Positions 1 to 10,513 of a stretch of 64,000 nt of DNA are shown in pieces. The notes under the pieces were generated by a model. The model saw only the letters and a program-made list of their open reading frames with translations, made no database searches and was not told where the DNA came from. Within the stretch, counting starts at the first letter, position 1, and every line of letters begins with the position of its first letter. Source of the stretch: Rhynchospora pubera (lineage: Eukaryota > Streptophyta > Magnoliopsida > Poales > Cyperaceae). Location: contig CM051460.1 in the NCBI GenBank assembly GCA_028095005.1, forward strand, positions 283,814,238 to 283,878,237. Direction: 5' to 3'. The position numbers and the translations under genes are program-made.

Positions 1-859
1 ACCATTGGTGTATGGCAAAAAAAAAGCAATAATTGAAAAGAAATTAAAATTCATTTGTACATGAAACCAATTTGTAACCAATTTAACCAACAAACTTATT
101 TGTCACTCCCAAAATTAAAACAGATATGTACACAAAACTAGAAATCAATCAGCAAAAAAGGAGCAGTAATTGAGAGATCGAGAGTAACACCTAGATACGC
201 AACAGGACCAGTAATTCTTCAAAAGCTTCTTGCACAGCTTGAGCGACGCAACTTCAAAAGCTTCGTGCTCCCTCTGATTTCTCACGTTGTCGCGCTAGAA
301 ACCGATAACATGCAGGCCGGGGGAGGCCTTAGAGTCTTCTAGGCAAGTTCCCAGTATAGTATGATAACTTGATCCAATCTATCTTCTACTAGATCATGCA
401 TCAATTTCTCAAGAGACAGGGAGTAAGACTCTGATGAGTTGTGGTTTCAGGTGGCATCAGGTGAGACAGGGAGTAGTGATTTCAGTAGAGGAGGTACAGG
501 AGCGAGGGAACTGGGAAGGGTTTGATGGGGGTATCACGGCTTTGGTCGCGGCGGTCGGATCTGGTACTCAAGTGGGTTCTCTCTGGTGCTTGAGTGGGGA
601 AAGAAGAAGCCAAGAACGGTGTAAGGTTTGTATCGGGATCAAGCGAGAGAGAGGAGTAAAGGTGAGGTAACATGAGGGAAAGAAGGCGCGGCAGTCGGAT
701 CTGTTGTGGGCGAGTGAGGAAGGAGGAGGCAGGCGACACGAGAGAGGCGCGAGAATAGGGTTTCAGGGAGGAGAGGCGATATGAGAGAGAGAAGAGCGGC
801 TATGGCTCTCTATTTCTTCGCCTCTCAGGCCTTAGCATCTCTTCCATTATGGGCTGCCA

Positions 860-1065
860 GACTTTTATGGGCCAACATAAATTAACGTTACAGAACGGAA
901 CGTAAGCCCACGATTCCGTTTATGTTTCGTTCTTACCAACAAAACCAATACCGCTTCCGTTTTTGTTTCGTTCAGTGAAACGCAACCAAAAATCTTACCG
1001 TTTCCGTTCCATTTTGCACGGAACGGAACGAAAACGTGCGAAACGGTAGATTATTGACAGCCCTA
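860..1065. mobile_element. Terminal part of a hAT-type DNA transposon
   Basis: The block ends in GACAGCCCTA, the complement of a typical plant hAT terminus (TAGGGCTGTC). The 180 bp before it carry many subterminal motifs of the form GAACGGAACG and their inverse CGTTTCCGTTCC, as hAT transposases prefer. The opposite end is not visible, so the element probably extends leftward, possibly out of the window. Bases 1-860 hold no recognisable gene; the short open frames there have no protein-like features. The superfamily call rests on the terminus and the subterminal repeats only. Confidence 0.5.
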
Positions 1066-1270
1066 ATACTGTTGTTGGTCAGAATCTAAAGTGTTGGCAT
1101 AAGGTGCTAGGCCTATGCACAGAAAAAAAGAATTATTTATTCATTTCGTTTTGCTATCTAGTTACAAAAATCAATAACGGGAAAAAACAGAAAATATAAA
1201 TACATTTAACAAAATTTCATAAATAAAGTAGTCTCGTGGACAATCCTTAGTGAATTTATAAATAAGGTAG

Positions 1271-1687
1271 TGATAGGGCCGGCCTAATAAAACTCGGCCC
1301 AAATAAAAGACTATAGAAACAAGCCCACAGGAGGCTCACAACGGAAATAAAGAAGCGGGAAAAGGTAAAATCAAACAGCGCGTCCAGATAAAGTCGGGAA
1401 GACAGGCTCTAACAGATTCAGGCGGAGCGCCTCACCGAACGTAACTCGGGAGAATCTAGGAGCACAAGTTGGTTAACTGCTGTCGGGTGACGTCAGCAGT
1501 CTGTTGTAAAAAATAGGCCTATATATAGAGGGGGTAGGCGATTGTATAGAGGGTTGGCATTTTGCTAGAAGAGAAGCTTATAGAAAACACATTGTAATCC
1601 TCCATTAATGAATAAAATACAATTTTTTCTCATTCTCATCTCTCATCTCTCATACGTTGTTAATCTCTACTAAAACTGAGCTTATCA
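1271..1687. mobile_element. Solo LTR, 417 bp
   Basis: It begins TGATAGG and ends CTTATCA, so the TGATA/TATCA termini are inverted. It is flanked on both sides by the 5-bp duplication GGTAG (1266-1270 and 1688-1692). It contains a TATA-like run (TATATATAG near 1520), a TGACGTCA-type box just upstream of that, and an AATAAA signal near 1612. These fit an LTR read on the plus strand. No internal region or second LTR is present, so unequal recombination probably left a solo LTR. Confidence 0.8.
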
Positions 1688-1807
1688 GGTAGATTTTCCA
1701 TTTTATGAAACAAGGAAAAGCTTGATAGTTAAAGATAGCTTCTAGGAGTAGGACCAGAAATTCTTAAAATGGAAAACAGTTTTTCCAACTGTAACAAGCT
1801 GCCTTTA

Positions 1808-1968
1808 TGGTGCGTTTGGATAGGTGTGGGAAGAAGGGAAGAAGGGAAGAAGTGGGAATAAGTATTGGGAAGTGTGTAACTTTGTGAAGAGTTTGGATTG
1901 TTTATAATTTTTTATTGGCCTTCTTCCTTCTTCCTTCTTCCTTCTTCCAACCCCATCCAAACAAAGGC
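1808..1968. mobile_element. Small PIF/Harbinger-like MITE, 161 bp
   Basis: The ends are imperfect inverted repeats built on TTTGGAT (start) and ATCCAAA (end), with purine-rich GAAGAAGG and complementary CCTTCTTCC arms. The 3-bp duplication TTA flanks both sides. The related copy at 43.7 kb lacks the insert, which confirms the boundaries. The 3-bp TTA target duplication is the PIF/Harbinger signature; there is no coding sequence. Confidence 0.75.
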
Positions 1969-2029
1969 TTAGATAGAAACAGCAGATTAGTGACTATTGC
2001 TAATCCATTTCCAATTTCCAATTCAATTT

Positions 2030-3203
2030 TTTTTTTTCAATAGCTCGGGAATGTAGGGAGGTCGCTTTAGTCCACCATTGGGAAGAAGTTTATTTTGAGG
2101 ACGCTTTTGGATGTATTCTGACATCTTCTATTCCCCAATTTAATTTATTTTGGGTTGTTGCAACTGTCTATCGGGTCAGATTGTTTAGTGGATCTTCAAA
2201 ATTGATACAGTAAGTTATTGGATTTGGACTTTACTTTAACAGATTTATATTAAAATGGTTCATCAGATTTGGTTTCCTTAATAGTTTGAAATAATTCTAA
2301 TAAATTGATTCTATTTTCGATTATGTCTCTCAAAAATCAAACGAAAACGGAAAGTCGGAAACAACAGACAACTGTGATATTCCATCAAAGGGACATCAAT
2401 ATAGACCGTGGTAAACGTTAAGTCATTTATTACAGTCTAGCTTAAATAAAAATAATTACACAGGTTTAATAGGTTTAGGACGATTTTTACTAAATGCGAA
2501 AAAATGGTACTCCATTTAAGTTCGTTTTTTAAGGATCAAAAGTTTTACCATTAAACTTTATTCTGTGAATCTGATTGTTGATATATTATAGCATGTTTTT
2601 TTTAAAAAAAATTTAGAAAAAATATTTTAACTATTCTATGCCTCTTATATATGTGTTTCTTATTGCGTAGTATTAAACTATTAAATTCGAGAGATCTTGT
2701 GGTATTAGGCAATTAAGTACTGTTTTAATTTAAATACAATTTATTGCATGATATTGTTAGAATTATGTATTGTTCTACCTTACGATTTTTATCAATTAAT
2801 ATTGTTACAAAAAAAAAAGAGATACATTAGTTAGACTTAGACACTGTAAAACAAAAAAAGGAACTTTCCAATTGAAGTGCCAATTAAAAAAAAAAAATCA
2901 AAGGTCATTTTTCCCCCGTTTGGAATTTTGGATTCTATGGGAGCGCCTCTGGCTAATCTACTTTATGTCAACAAAATATAAATATTAAAAGTGGTTTTGT
3001 TAGCAGCATCTGACACCGCATAGAAGAAACTGAGAAAATATGAATGCTATTGATCTAATCTAACAGATAAATTCTCGATTAATGTCAAAAATATCCACGT
3101 ATACACAAAGAAACTCATAAAAAAAAATAATAAAATAAAATAATAATAATAATAAAAAGAAACAATTAACATCTCCAATCTTAATATATTGTAAAGCATA
3201 ATC
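2030..3203. other. AT-rich intergenic stretch
   Basis: It is low-complexity AT-rich sequence with poly-A/T runs. I see no open reading frame with protein character, no splice-consistent exon series and no terminal repeats. Confidence 0.6.
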
Positions 3204-3211
3204 CTCATCAG

Positions 3212-4738
3212 TAGGGCTGTACAGAAAAAAACCAAACCTGTCCGACCCGTTACACCCGCCCAACCCGACCCGTATTTTACCGGGTTCAAACATTAATCGG
3301 GTTGGGTCGGGTTTCAATTTTAATAACCCGGTTGTACTGGGTCGGGTCATAATTTTAGTGTTGATAACCCGTACCCGACCCGACCCGTTTAATTCACATA
3401 TGATATGACATATATGTGCAGCAACCTCTGTGCGACGCCTCGACTCCTCCGTCCTCCCCTCTGCTGCGCGACGCCTCGATTCCTCACCTCTCCTGCGCGA
3501 TACCTCGACTCTTCCCTCCCAACCTCGATTTGTTAGTCTCCATCTTCAGGGCTCAGGCCACGACGCCACGTCACGATCTTCCTTTCACGAGGCCTCAAAA
3601 AACAGTACGAATTATATTTCAATTTACCACAAATCGATTCATCTCTCCAATATATAAATAGTTAAATGTTGTTATTTATTGTGCTAATTGCTATTTGCTA
3701 TACTGCTACTGCTATCATTCTCTCATGGTGTGTTTGGATAAGCTTAGAATAAGGAATAAGAATAAGAAATTTCGATATGCGTGCTTATTCTTATTCTTGT
3801 ACAACCCAAACAACACAAGAATAAGGAATTTGGACCCTTATTCCTATACTAACAAAATCATGGTATAAGAATAAGGAATTTGGATAAGCACGCATACCGA
3901 AATTTCTTATTCTTATTCCTTATTCATGGCTCATCCAAACACACCCTCAGATAATCTTGATTAAATCTGTTTGATCCTTCTCTTGTAGTTTTGTTCTAGT
4001 CGTAATACATGTTGGATACTTGAATACTTGAATTGCTATTTGCATTAAGTTGAGAATGCTTCATTTAATTATCTAATTATCAGGTTAATAATTTGATTTG
4101 AGACTGCTTTTATACAAATGTCCATTAACTTAGCATGTCTCAAACATATTAAGCGTGTATACCAATAAAAAAAATGGCAGTACATGCACATTGATGGAAA
4201 TATTGATCAATCAATTAACATGGCAGTACATCATGGTTGCAGGTAAAAGAAGGGCATATTTGAAAAAATTCAATAGTTGAACTTGTAGAGCTGTTTATGT
4301 TTTATAACTCTTTAAAGACTTTTATAGAGTGGTGTTGTGCTAGTGTTGGTCACATCCTTTGGCCGAATATAATTTGCATCCTCTGCTGCCCTCTGGTATA
4401 GTTCAACAGTACTAGATATTGAGGTTAAGGTCTTTTATAAAAAATGACAATATGTTTGAAATAAACAGGTTTGTTGTTGAATATAGACGATGAGTTAAAA
4501 GTTCTATTTTTTTTAAATTAATTTATGTATGTAGCTTATTCAATTTTTTTGGCATGAGTAAATTATGACCCGGTTAACCCGAAAACCCGTACAAACCCGT
4601 ACAAATCCGTAGTTAAAAATTTATATGGGTTGGGTTGGGTTACGGGTGGGTCAATTAAAGAAAATTTGTAACCCGGTATAATTGGGTTGGGTTGAAATAT
4701 TGATAAAAAATTAAAAAACCGTCTGTTGTACAGCCCTA
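3212..4738. mobile_element. Non-autonomous hAT transposon, 1.5 kb
   Basis: Perfect 12-bp terminal inverted repeats (TAGGGCTGTACA) are flanked by a perfect 8-bp duplication CTCATCAG (3204-3211 and 4739-4746), which is diagnostic for hAT elements. Subterminal regions are packed with GGGTCGGGT / ACCCGACCC motifs on the left and GGGTTGGGTTGGG on the right. No transposase frame is present, so it must have been moved in trans. A smaller MITE (3726-3946) is nested inside. Confidence 0.92.
3726..3946. mobile_element. Nested PIF/Harbinger-like MITE, 221 bp
   Basis: Inverted ends TGGTGTGTTTGGAT and ATCCAAACACACC are flanked by the 3-bp duplication TCA (3723-3725, 3947-3949). Internal arms repeat GAATAAGGAATAAG and its complement. 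It sits inside the hAT element at 3212-4738, so it is younger than that element. It belongs to the same broad group as the MITE at 1808-1968 but to a different subfamily. Confidence 0.8.
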
Positions 4739-4907
4739 CTCATCAGCCTTGCGTATTTGCTTCAGCAACAATTTGATCTCAATCATTTCCCTCTGCGATC
4801 CTTGTAAATATCTCAATAGTGAAAGACTCGATCAGATTTTGTGGGTTTGATAGAAGTGATCTATGAGTCGCTGTGAGTCAGTTAAATGGGATTTACACAT
4901 GAACATA

Positions 4908-5798
4908 CAGTGGCGAAGCCAGAATTTCGTGTCAGCAGGGTCCGTAATTTTTTTTTTCTGAAAATATATATATGATGTAACTTTTAATATAGACATAGTA
5001 TAATAATATTTTTTAAATAAAGAACTCTAAATAATGTGATATAAAAAATTCATGAGAATCAAATATATATTATAATAATAATAGAAAATCTAAAATAATA
5101 TATTTAATATACAAAATAATAATTCAAAAATCAAGAGAATAAAAAAAATACAACAATTTCCTATGAATTTTATTTTTCTCATAATTTTACATAATAGGTT
5201 CATTAGAAACTTATTGAACATTTTTTTCTATATTATAGATATAAAAAGATATGAGCCATACAGAGGAATTTGGCCACTATTCAAATCACAATATTTCTTA
5301 TCTTTTGTGGCGCTCGAAATTTGTTTTGACAAAAATAGTATTTATGATTTTTATTGGCAGTTTTTATATAATATCCGAATTGCATTTTTTATCTTATGTG
5401 GTAGCTTTTGTTTATTATGTCCTAAAGTTCACAAAATATTATATAGACGAATCCAACAATGCATGAGATTCATGCTAGTATATATATGCTACAAATAATT
5501 ATTTATCCAAATATTTCATTCTATTCTAAATTTTGTCTTAATAAAATTAATTGGGGATGAAGAAAGAAGACGATTAGTCAGGATCAAATGCTACCTGGAT
5601 CCCTATGCGATTTTTTAGACGTCGTTATACAATTCAAATCAAACACGACATGTCTAGCTGGGTCCTTCAAATTTTTGAGATGGATCCCTAACTTCTTGTG
5701 ACCTTTGTTTTTAGTTACAAACAAATATACTATTAAGAAAATATTTTTTTTTTAGGTGGATCCATGGACCCACCTTTCTCCACCTAGCTTCGCCCCTG
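4908..5798. mobile_element. Non-autonomous hAT transposon, 891 bp
   Basis: Terminal repeats start CAGTGGCGAAGCCAG on the left and, read inward from the right, CAGGGGCGAAGCTAG. A perfect 8-bp duplication TGAACATA lies at 4900-4907 and 5799-5806. The interior is AT-rich with no transposase. The short open frames at 5163-5498 have no protein character. Confidence 0.9.
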
Positions 5799-6054
5799 TG
5801 AACATACCTGGCCTAAGGCTTCCAAATATCATGAACGAAGAACTCTATACAATAGACAACATGATCAACTTAGTTAACCCACAAGAGGTGCTATGTGACT
5901 AAGTCCACCAGCTTGAATACAGAAAACATTCAGATAACTTAAGCATTAGACAACTGCACCTCCACAAATCAACATACGAAGTAGACTACCATGTCTTACA
6001 ACTCTTTTCTCAAAGCCACAGCGAACAAACTGCCATTTTCAACATAACATGTTT

Positions 6055-9000
6055 CTAATAATCAAGAAAGAGCTCAGGCATGTGAGCATTGGTGAGCCTA
6101 GAGATATTGATCTTATGGCTGCGCTTCCTGGGCTTGGGCTTGGAAACTGGCATGCTCACCTGGGACGCAGCCCTCCTCTCAGCAGTCTTGGTTGCCGGCT
6201 TCATGCCCATCTTCACCAGCTCCTTCTCAATGTCAACAAAGTCATGTGGCAGTTTAGTTCCCATGAAGAGCTGCTTGACATCGTCATCAGTTTTGATTGA
6301 TACCTTCGAATCATTGGGGTACGCAATGTCCTCTTTAGAATCCATGTTGGAGAGAAGCCAGACAAGGTTCTCGGCCTTCAAAGCCTATAGGTGAGGAGTT
6401 TCATGTAATATGTTGACTTAGAGCAATGTCGCTACGTTTAAGGCTGCCAGAATTTTGTCAGGTTCCAAAATTCTGGCATCATACATGCACAGTTTGAGAA
6501 GTTCACAGTTCACACCAATTTCACTACAACCTTATCTTGGATTACGCAAATTATTTCAAGCATAAAATATTCCTGTGGAAGTTCTTTCAGAGGTTTGTGG
6601 CATTTCTGTGGTAGCGCATAGAGATTTTTATAACAGGCTGGTTCTGTAGGTCTGATGTTACCAGATTGCCAAAAACCAGCTGATCGAATGCTAATCCACA
6701 TTTACTCAACCTTAGCAATGATATCAGATCATGAAGTCAATAACTGTACATTGCGCGAGCAACAATAAAGATACCCCATATTTACAATGCCCACCGAACA
6801 ATTCTTAAACCATTGTCTACCAAGACAAGACACCAAAACGTAAGGCATAACCATCACTTGACATGACTATAATGCGTGTGCAAAAAAGATAATATCTAAT
6901 TTGACACCATAAAGATTTATTGCAGGGATTAAATGTAAACAGATAATGATAAAAATCAAAGAAGAAACAACAACAACTAAATAAAATTGCACTGAAGGGA
7001 AATGAGACAGAGATAAGCAAAGGTTTAAATAGCGGATAGCGGACTCGTAGCGGACATGCTAATATCATAGCGGATAGCGGATAGCGGATAGCGGGTATTT
7101 AGCGGGCGCTATCGGACCATAGCGGATTTGCACACACAAGTGCATTTTGAAGGTCTAGTTTAGTCTAAAATAAAAAATTAAAATAATTTCATGCAACTAA
7201 TTAATGCTAACTAAAATTATATTTATTTTCTATGCAGATTTGAGCATTAAATTTTAAGAATTTGAAAATGTTCAAAACATAAAAATTGTGGCCAATTTTG
7301 TAAACTTTTCATAGAATTTTGAATCACGTCAATCGGAGTTCGTATGCGAAAGTTATACCCAAAATACTATTGTTATATCAGCAAATTATAAACTGTACCG
7401 CTATTTCCGCTATTATACCGCTATATCACCCGCTATTTCACCGCTATATCCCGCTATAGGTCGCGCTATCGGACGGGCCGCTAAATCTGTAGCGTTGTAG
7501 CGGTGTACCAAATAGCACCGCTATAGCGCCGCTATTGCGGCCGCTACGGCCGCTATTTAAACCTCTGGAGATAAGAGACCTTTCCAAATGAATTATTATA
7601 CCCACCCATTTCTAGTATGTACCAACAATTTGTAAATGAAAACCTAAGATTCAAAAAATTTAGAAAAAAGAAAAATGAATCGAAAAGGAAGAATTATAAA
7701 TTTGGGATGATTTGGATATACAATTGGCAACCATTACACAGGTCAAGTGGAAGAAATCTGTCTTTTTGAAAAAAAAAAAAAAATTTGTCCCTAATAATGT
7801 AATCTTTACTAAGCCTAAACTCAAATAGAACTCAGCAGAAGCTTATTTGTGTGGTGGTTTAAATGCATGTTATACTTCCAATAGCGTGGCATGTTAATAT
7901 CAAAGATATCAAGGTGTAACTTGCTCACCTTCTAATTTTTTGTTTCGAACTTATGTTTTCAGCTATTGTAATTATTTGTAAAATAAATAAAGCAGGATTT
8001 TAAGAAAGTTAACAAATATGAGAAGATAAGAGTATAAGACGTTATTTCCAAACACAAAAATTGTATACCAATTAATCTGCAAGATCCAAACATGTAGAAA
8101 ATCTTCATATAACATACCATTAAATCATCCATCACGGATGGGTACGAATCCTTGACATCAACAACAGGGAGGCCCTGCCCGTCATGCCATGTTTTAATCA
8201 GATTAAGCAAGTCATCTTTCCCCTTTAGATCATGCTTGGCCTGAATTATATAGTCAATAACAGAACAAATAAGTGAGATATGATTAACTAAAAGTTGCAC
8301 AGATCTAAACCAATCATTGTTTCATAAACATGACAGTTAAATAATTTATTCAGATCATCTTTCTTTGTTGGGGATATTTTGTGGCCTTCTATTTGGCCTG
8401 AAAATACATTGATGTCGATATATCACGTGCCTAGATAACGGCGACAATTGATCAAAATTGCAAACCTTTAGAATTAGTCATACAGCCAGGCACTACTATT
8501 TTTTTCCGTTTCTCAAATAAAAACGTTACAACAAAATCCATTTCTTTCCAAAGGAATACAAGAAAATACCTTATAAGAAAAGCGCTTTCCATCAAAAGAC
8601 ACCTTAGGATTATTCCTTAGGCTGACAAAGATTTCATTGTTGTTGTCGTGTATATCAACATAACATCCATTATAGATCTCCTCAGCAGTTAAAGCCTCTC
8701 TTGCCTGAAAATCATGAAAACACATCCACTTGGGTAGAGGAAGATTTTTCACATGGAACACATATTCTAAAACTCAATATATCATGTGAAAAAATTCCAA
8801 GAAAAGAGCTTGGAGATTATGTTTAAGCTGTTCAAATTCTAGTAGAATGCATAGTAGAAGAACACAGTATCTAATATATTGCGTCACAACCTAACAGGAT
8901 ACTGCAAGCAAACGAAACATGTTCAAGATCTCTGATCTCTGTTACAATAATCAATTTTCAATCCCCCAAACATAGATTTAAAAAGCAACGAAATGTAAAT

Positions 9001-9368
9001 AGCATTTTTCTAAAAGTATCTTTCTCCTAAAATTGACCGAACTAGCTAACACAAGACAAAATTACTAATAACTAACACATTACCTTTAAAAGTAGATCAA
9101 TCACAAGCTTCACTCTTGCCCCATGAGGAGATTTTCGAATTCTGTTGATGTGCTGTAATCTCTCTGTGTTATTTGAGAATTTAATGGGAGTGGCTGGTTT
9201 GACCATCAAAGAAGATGATACTGCTATGTGTGGCTTTTTCTGTGGTGGTTGTGGTGCCACTTTTGTATTGAATGATGAATCAGTCGCACGAGAGATGCTT
9301 ATTAGTGTCGACTGACATTTTTCTTGCCGTTGCTTAAATCTGTTCAAACTTTCTTGTAAAGATGCCAT
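6055..9368 (-). CDS. GTF2E2: Transcription initiation factor IIE subunit beta (TFIIE-beta)
   Basis: This is the small TFIIE subunit. In the nucleus it joins the RNA polymerase II pre-initiation complex and helps recruit and regulate TFIIH during promoter opening. Four coding exons in phase 0 give 290 aa: 9368-9084 (95 codons, start MASLQESLNRF, containing KFSNNTERLQHINRIRK), 8704-8570 (REALTAEEI, RNNPKVSFDGKRFSYK), 8240-8118 (LPVVDVKDSYPSVMDDLM) and 6384-6055 (WLLSNMDSKED, YPNDSKVSIK, GMKPATKTAERRAA, TNAHMPELF, stop). The tandem winged-helix region of the family spans roughly residues 70-200, followed by the basic C-terminal tail. Length and exon phases agree with plant homologues. The start ATG is the first triplet after a TTTTTGGCAG acceptor, so a 5' UTR intron is present. 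Intron 3 holds a hAT element. No disabling change was seen. Confidence 0.93.
7018..7567. mobile_element. hAT MITE in TFIIE-beta intron 3, with TAGCGG arrays
   Basis: The termini are CAAAGGTTTAAATAGCGG and, from the right, CAGAGGTTTAAATAGCGG. They are flanked by the perfect 8-bp duplication GAGATAAG (7010-7017 and 7568-7575). Both subterminal zones are dense arrays of TAGCGG on the left and CCGCTA on the right, as expected for transposase-binding sites. There is no coding capacity. It is 550 bp long and lies wholly within an intron of the host gene. Confidence 0.92.
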
Positions 9369-9799
9369 CTGCCAAAAATTTACATGCAAGAAATTAATAT
9401 TAAAGACATGCCGATAACTACCTTAATTAGGTTAGTTTTGCTAACTCCTATAGACAAATTTCATTCCAAGGACCTTTGTGAAGCAATGTTTACTACCACT
9501 TTGTAAATAACAGCTCCTAGGTTCTCCATGCAGATGTCTTAAGATAAAATCAATACCCCCCCCCCAAAAAAAATAATAATAATAAAAAAAAACCAACACA
9601 AACTAATTAACTAATCATTAATGGCCTTATATAGATGATTGACTGGATTTGGCTTTGGAGTTTGCTTAGTTGGTATGGGTAATTTGAGGAAGAACTTTCT
9701 TTTCAGAAACCAGGGAAGAGAGAGGGAGATGTTGATGGAGGAGACTAAGAGAGAGAACTACTAGAATTATGATGAAAGCGTGTTAAGAAAGAGATGTAC

Positions 9800-9915
9800 C
9801 TCGGTGCGTCAGAGTCAAGAAGAGGTACTATACTGCTTGAGAGTCGGAGATTCTGTCGAAGAAGGGCACAGGCGGCGTCTTTCTTCTGTCAGGTGTAGCT
9901 CCGTAGGAAGGCGGT
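9800..9915 (-). other. Non-coding 5' UTR exon of TFIIE-beta
   Basis: On the minus strand a GC-richer stretch ends in a consensus donor (GAG followed by GTACATC, intron from 9799). It pairs with the acceptor directly abutting the start codon at 9368. The 5' limit is estimated as about 30 nt downstream of the TATA box and is not seen directly. Confidence 0.55.
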
Positions 9916-9942
9916 TAACTTGTGAGAAAGAGCAAAGAGGGA

Positions 9943-9954
9943 ACATATATAAAT
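9943..9954 (-). promoter_or_regulatory. Candidate TATA box of TFIIE-beta
   Basis: TTTATATATG on the minus strand lies about 145 nt upstream of the inferred 5' UTR donor. It is the only TATA-like motif in the GC-richer leader region. Confidence 0.45.
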
Positions 9955-10513
9955 GGAAGAAGGCTGTCCGCTGTTTTTAGTATTTACGGAGGAAAAGCGG
10001 AGAAAAAGTTAGAAGGCCTAATTCCAGGCCCGGCCCTAATTAAAAGAAAGTCGGCCTCTCTTGGAATTTATTTTTTATGAATTATCCAGGTTATATGTTC
10101 AACTTGTCTAGCCTGCTTACTCTACATAATTCTTTTGCGAATTGCATTAGACAGTCCGTCTTGTTTTAATCGGATTTTTAATTACTGAAATCCGAAAGTA
10201 GAAGGGATGATGATGTATTGATGTTCTATTTATATTTTATTACTCTTCCTTTATTTTCCTCATTTTTAAACTCTCTTTAAAAATATTAATTTATGGAGCA
10301 AAGTAACAAGAGAACTGAACAAAAGCACTCTTATACAATTTTCTTATCAGCAAATAACAAAACACAGCATGAACTGAAATATAGCTAATTACATTTCGAG
10401 TAATTGTCAAAAATACACCTAATTGCACAAAATATAGCTAGAAAAGTATAAGACTTCTATCAGATATATAAAACCCACAAAAACAAACCATTAAAAGAAT
10501 AGCATCTCAAATC
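9955..10513. other. Intergenic spacer between MTOPVIB 3' end and TFIIE-beta promoter
   Basis: About 0.5 kb separates the stop codon of MTOPVIB from the TATA box of the next gene, both on the minus strand. It is AT-rich. I see no extra gene or transposon boundary. Confidence 0.6.

Larger units (their letters stand above)
1066..2025. repeat. Interspersed repeat A, copy 1 (interrupted twice)
   Basis: After removing a solo LTR (1271-1687) and a MITE (1808-1968), the remaining roughly 400 bp match 43655-44062 in reverse orientation. Shared landmarks are the segment with GGTCAGAATCTAA, the GTAACTAGATAG region, and AACTGTAACAAGCTGCCT. It is an older dispersed repeat of unknown class that served as landing ground for the two insertions. 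No coding capacity was seen. Confidence 0.6.

Noticed and set aside
434..739. Overlapping open frames on both strands near the left edge
   Set aside because: Both arise from a GA-rich, stop-poor stretch and neither resembles a protein family.
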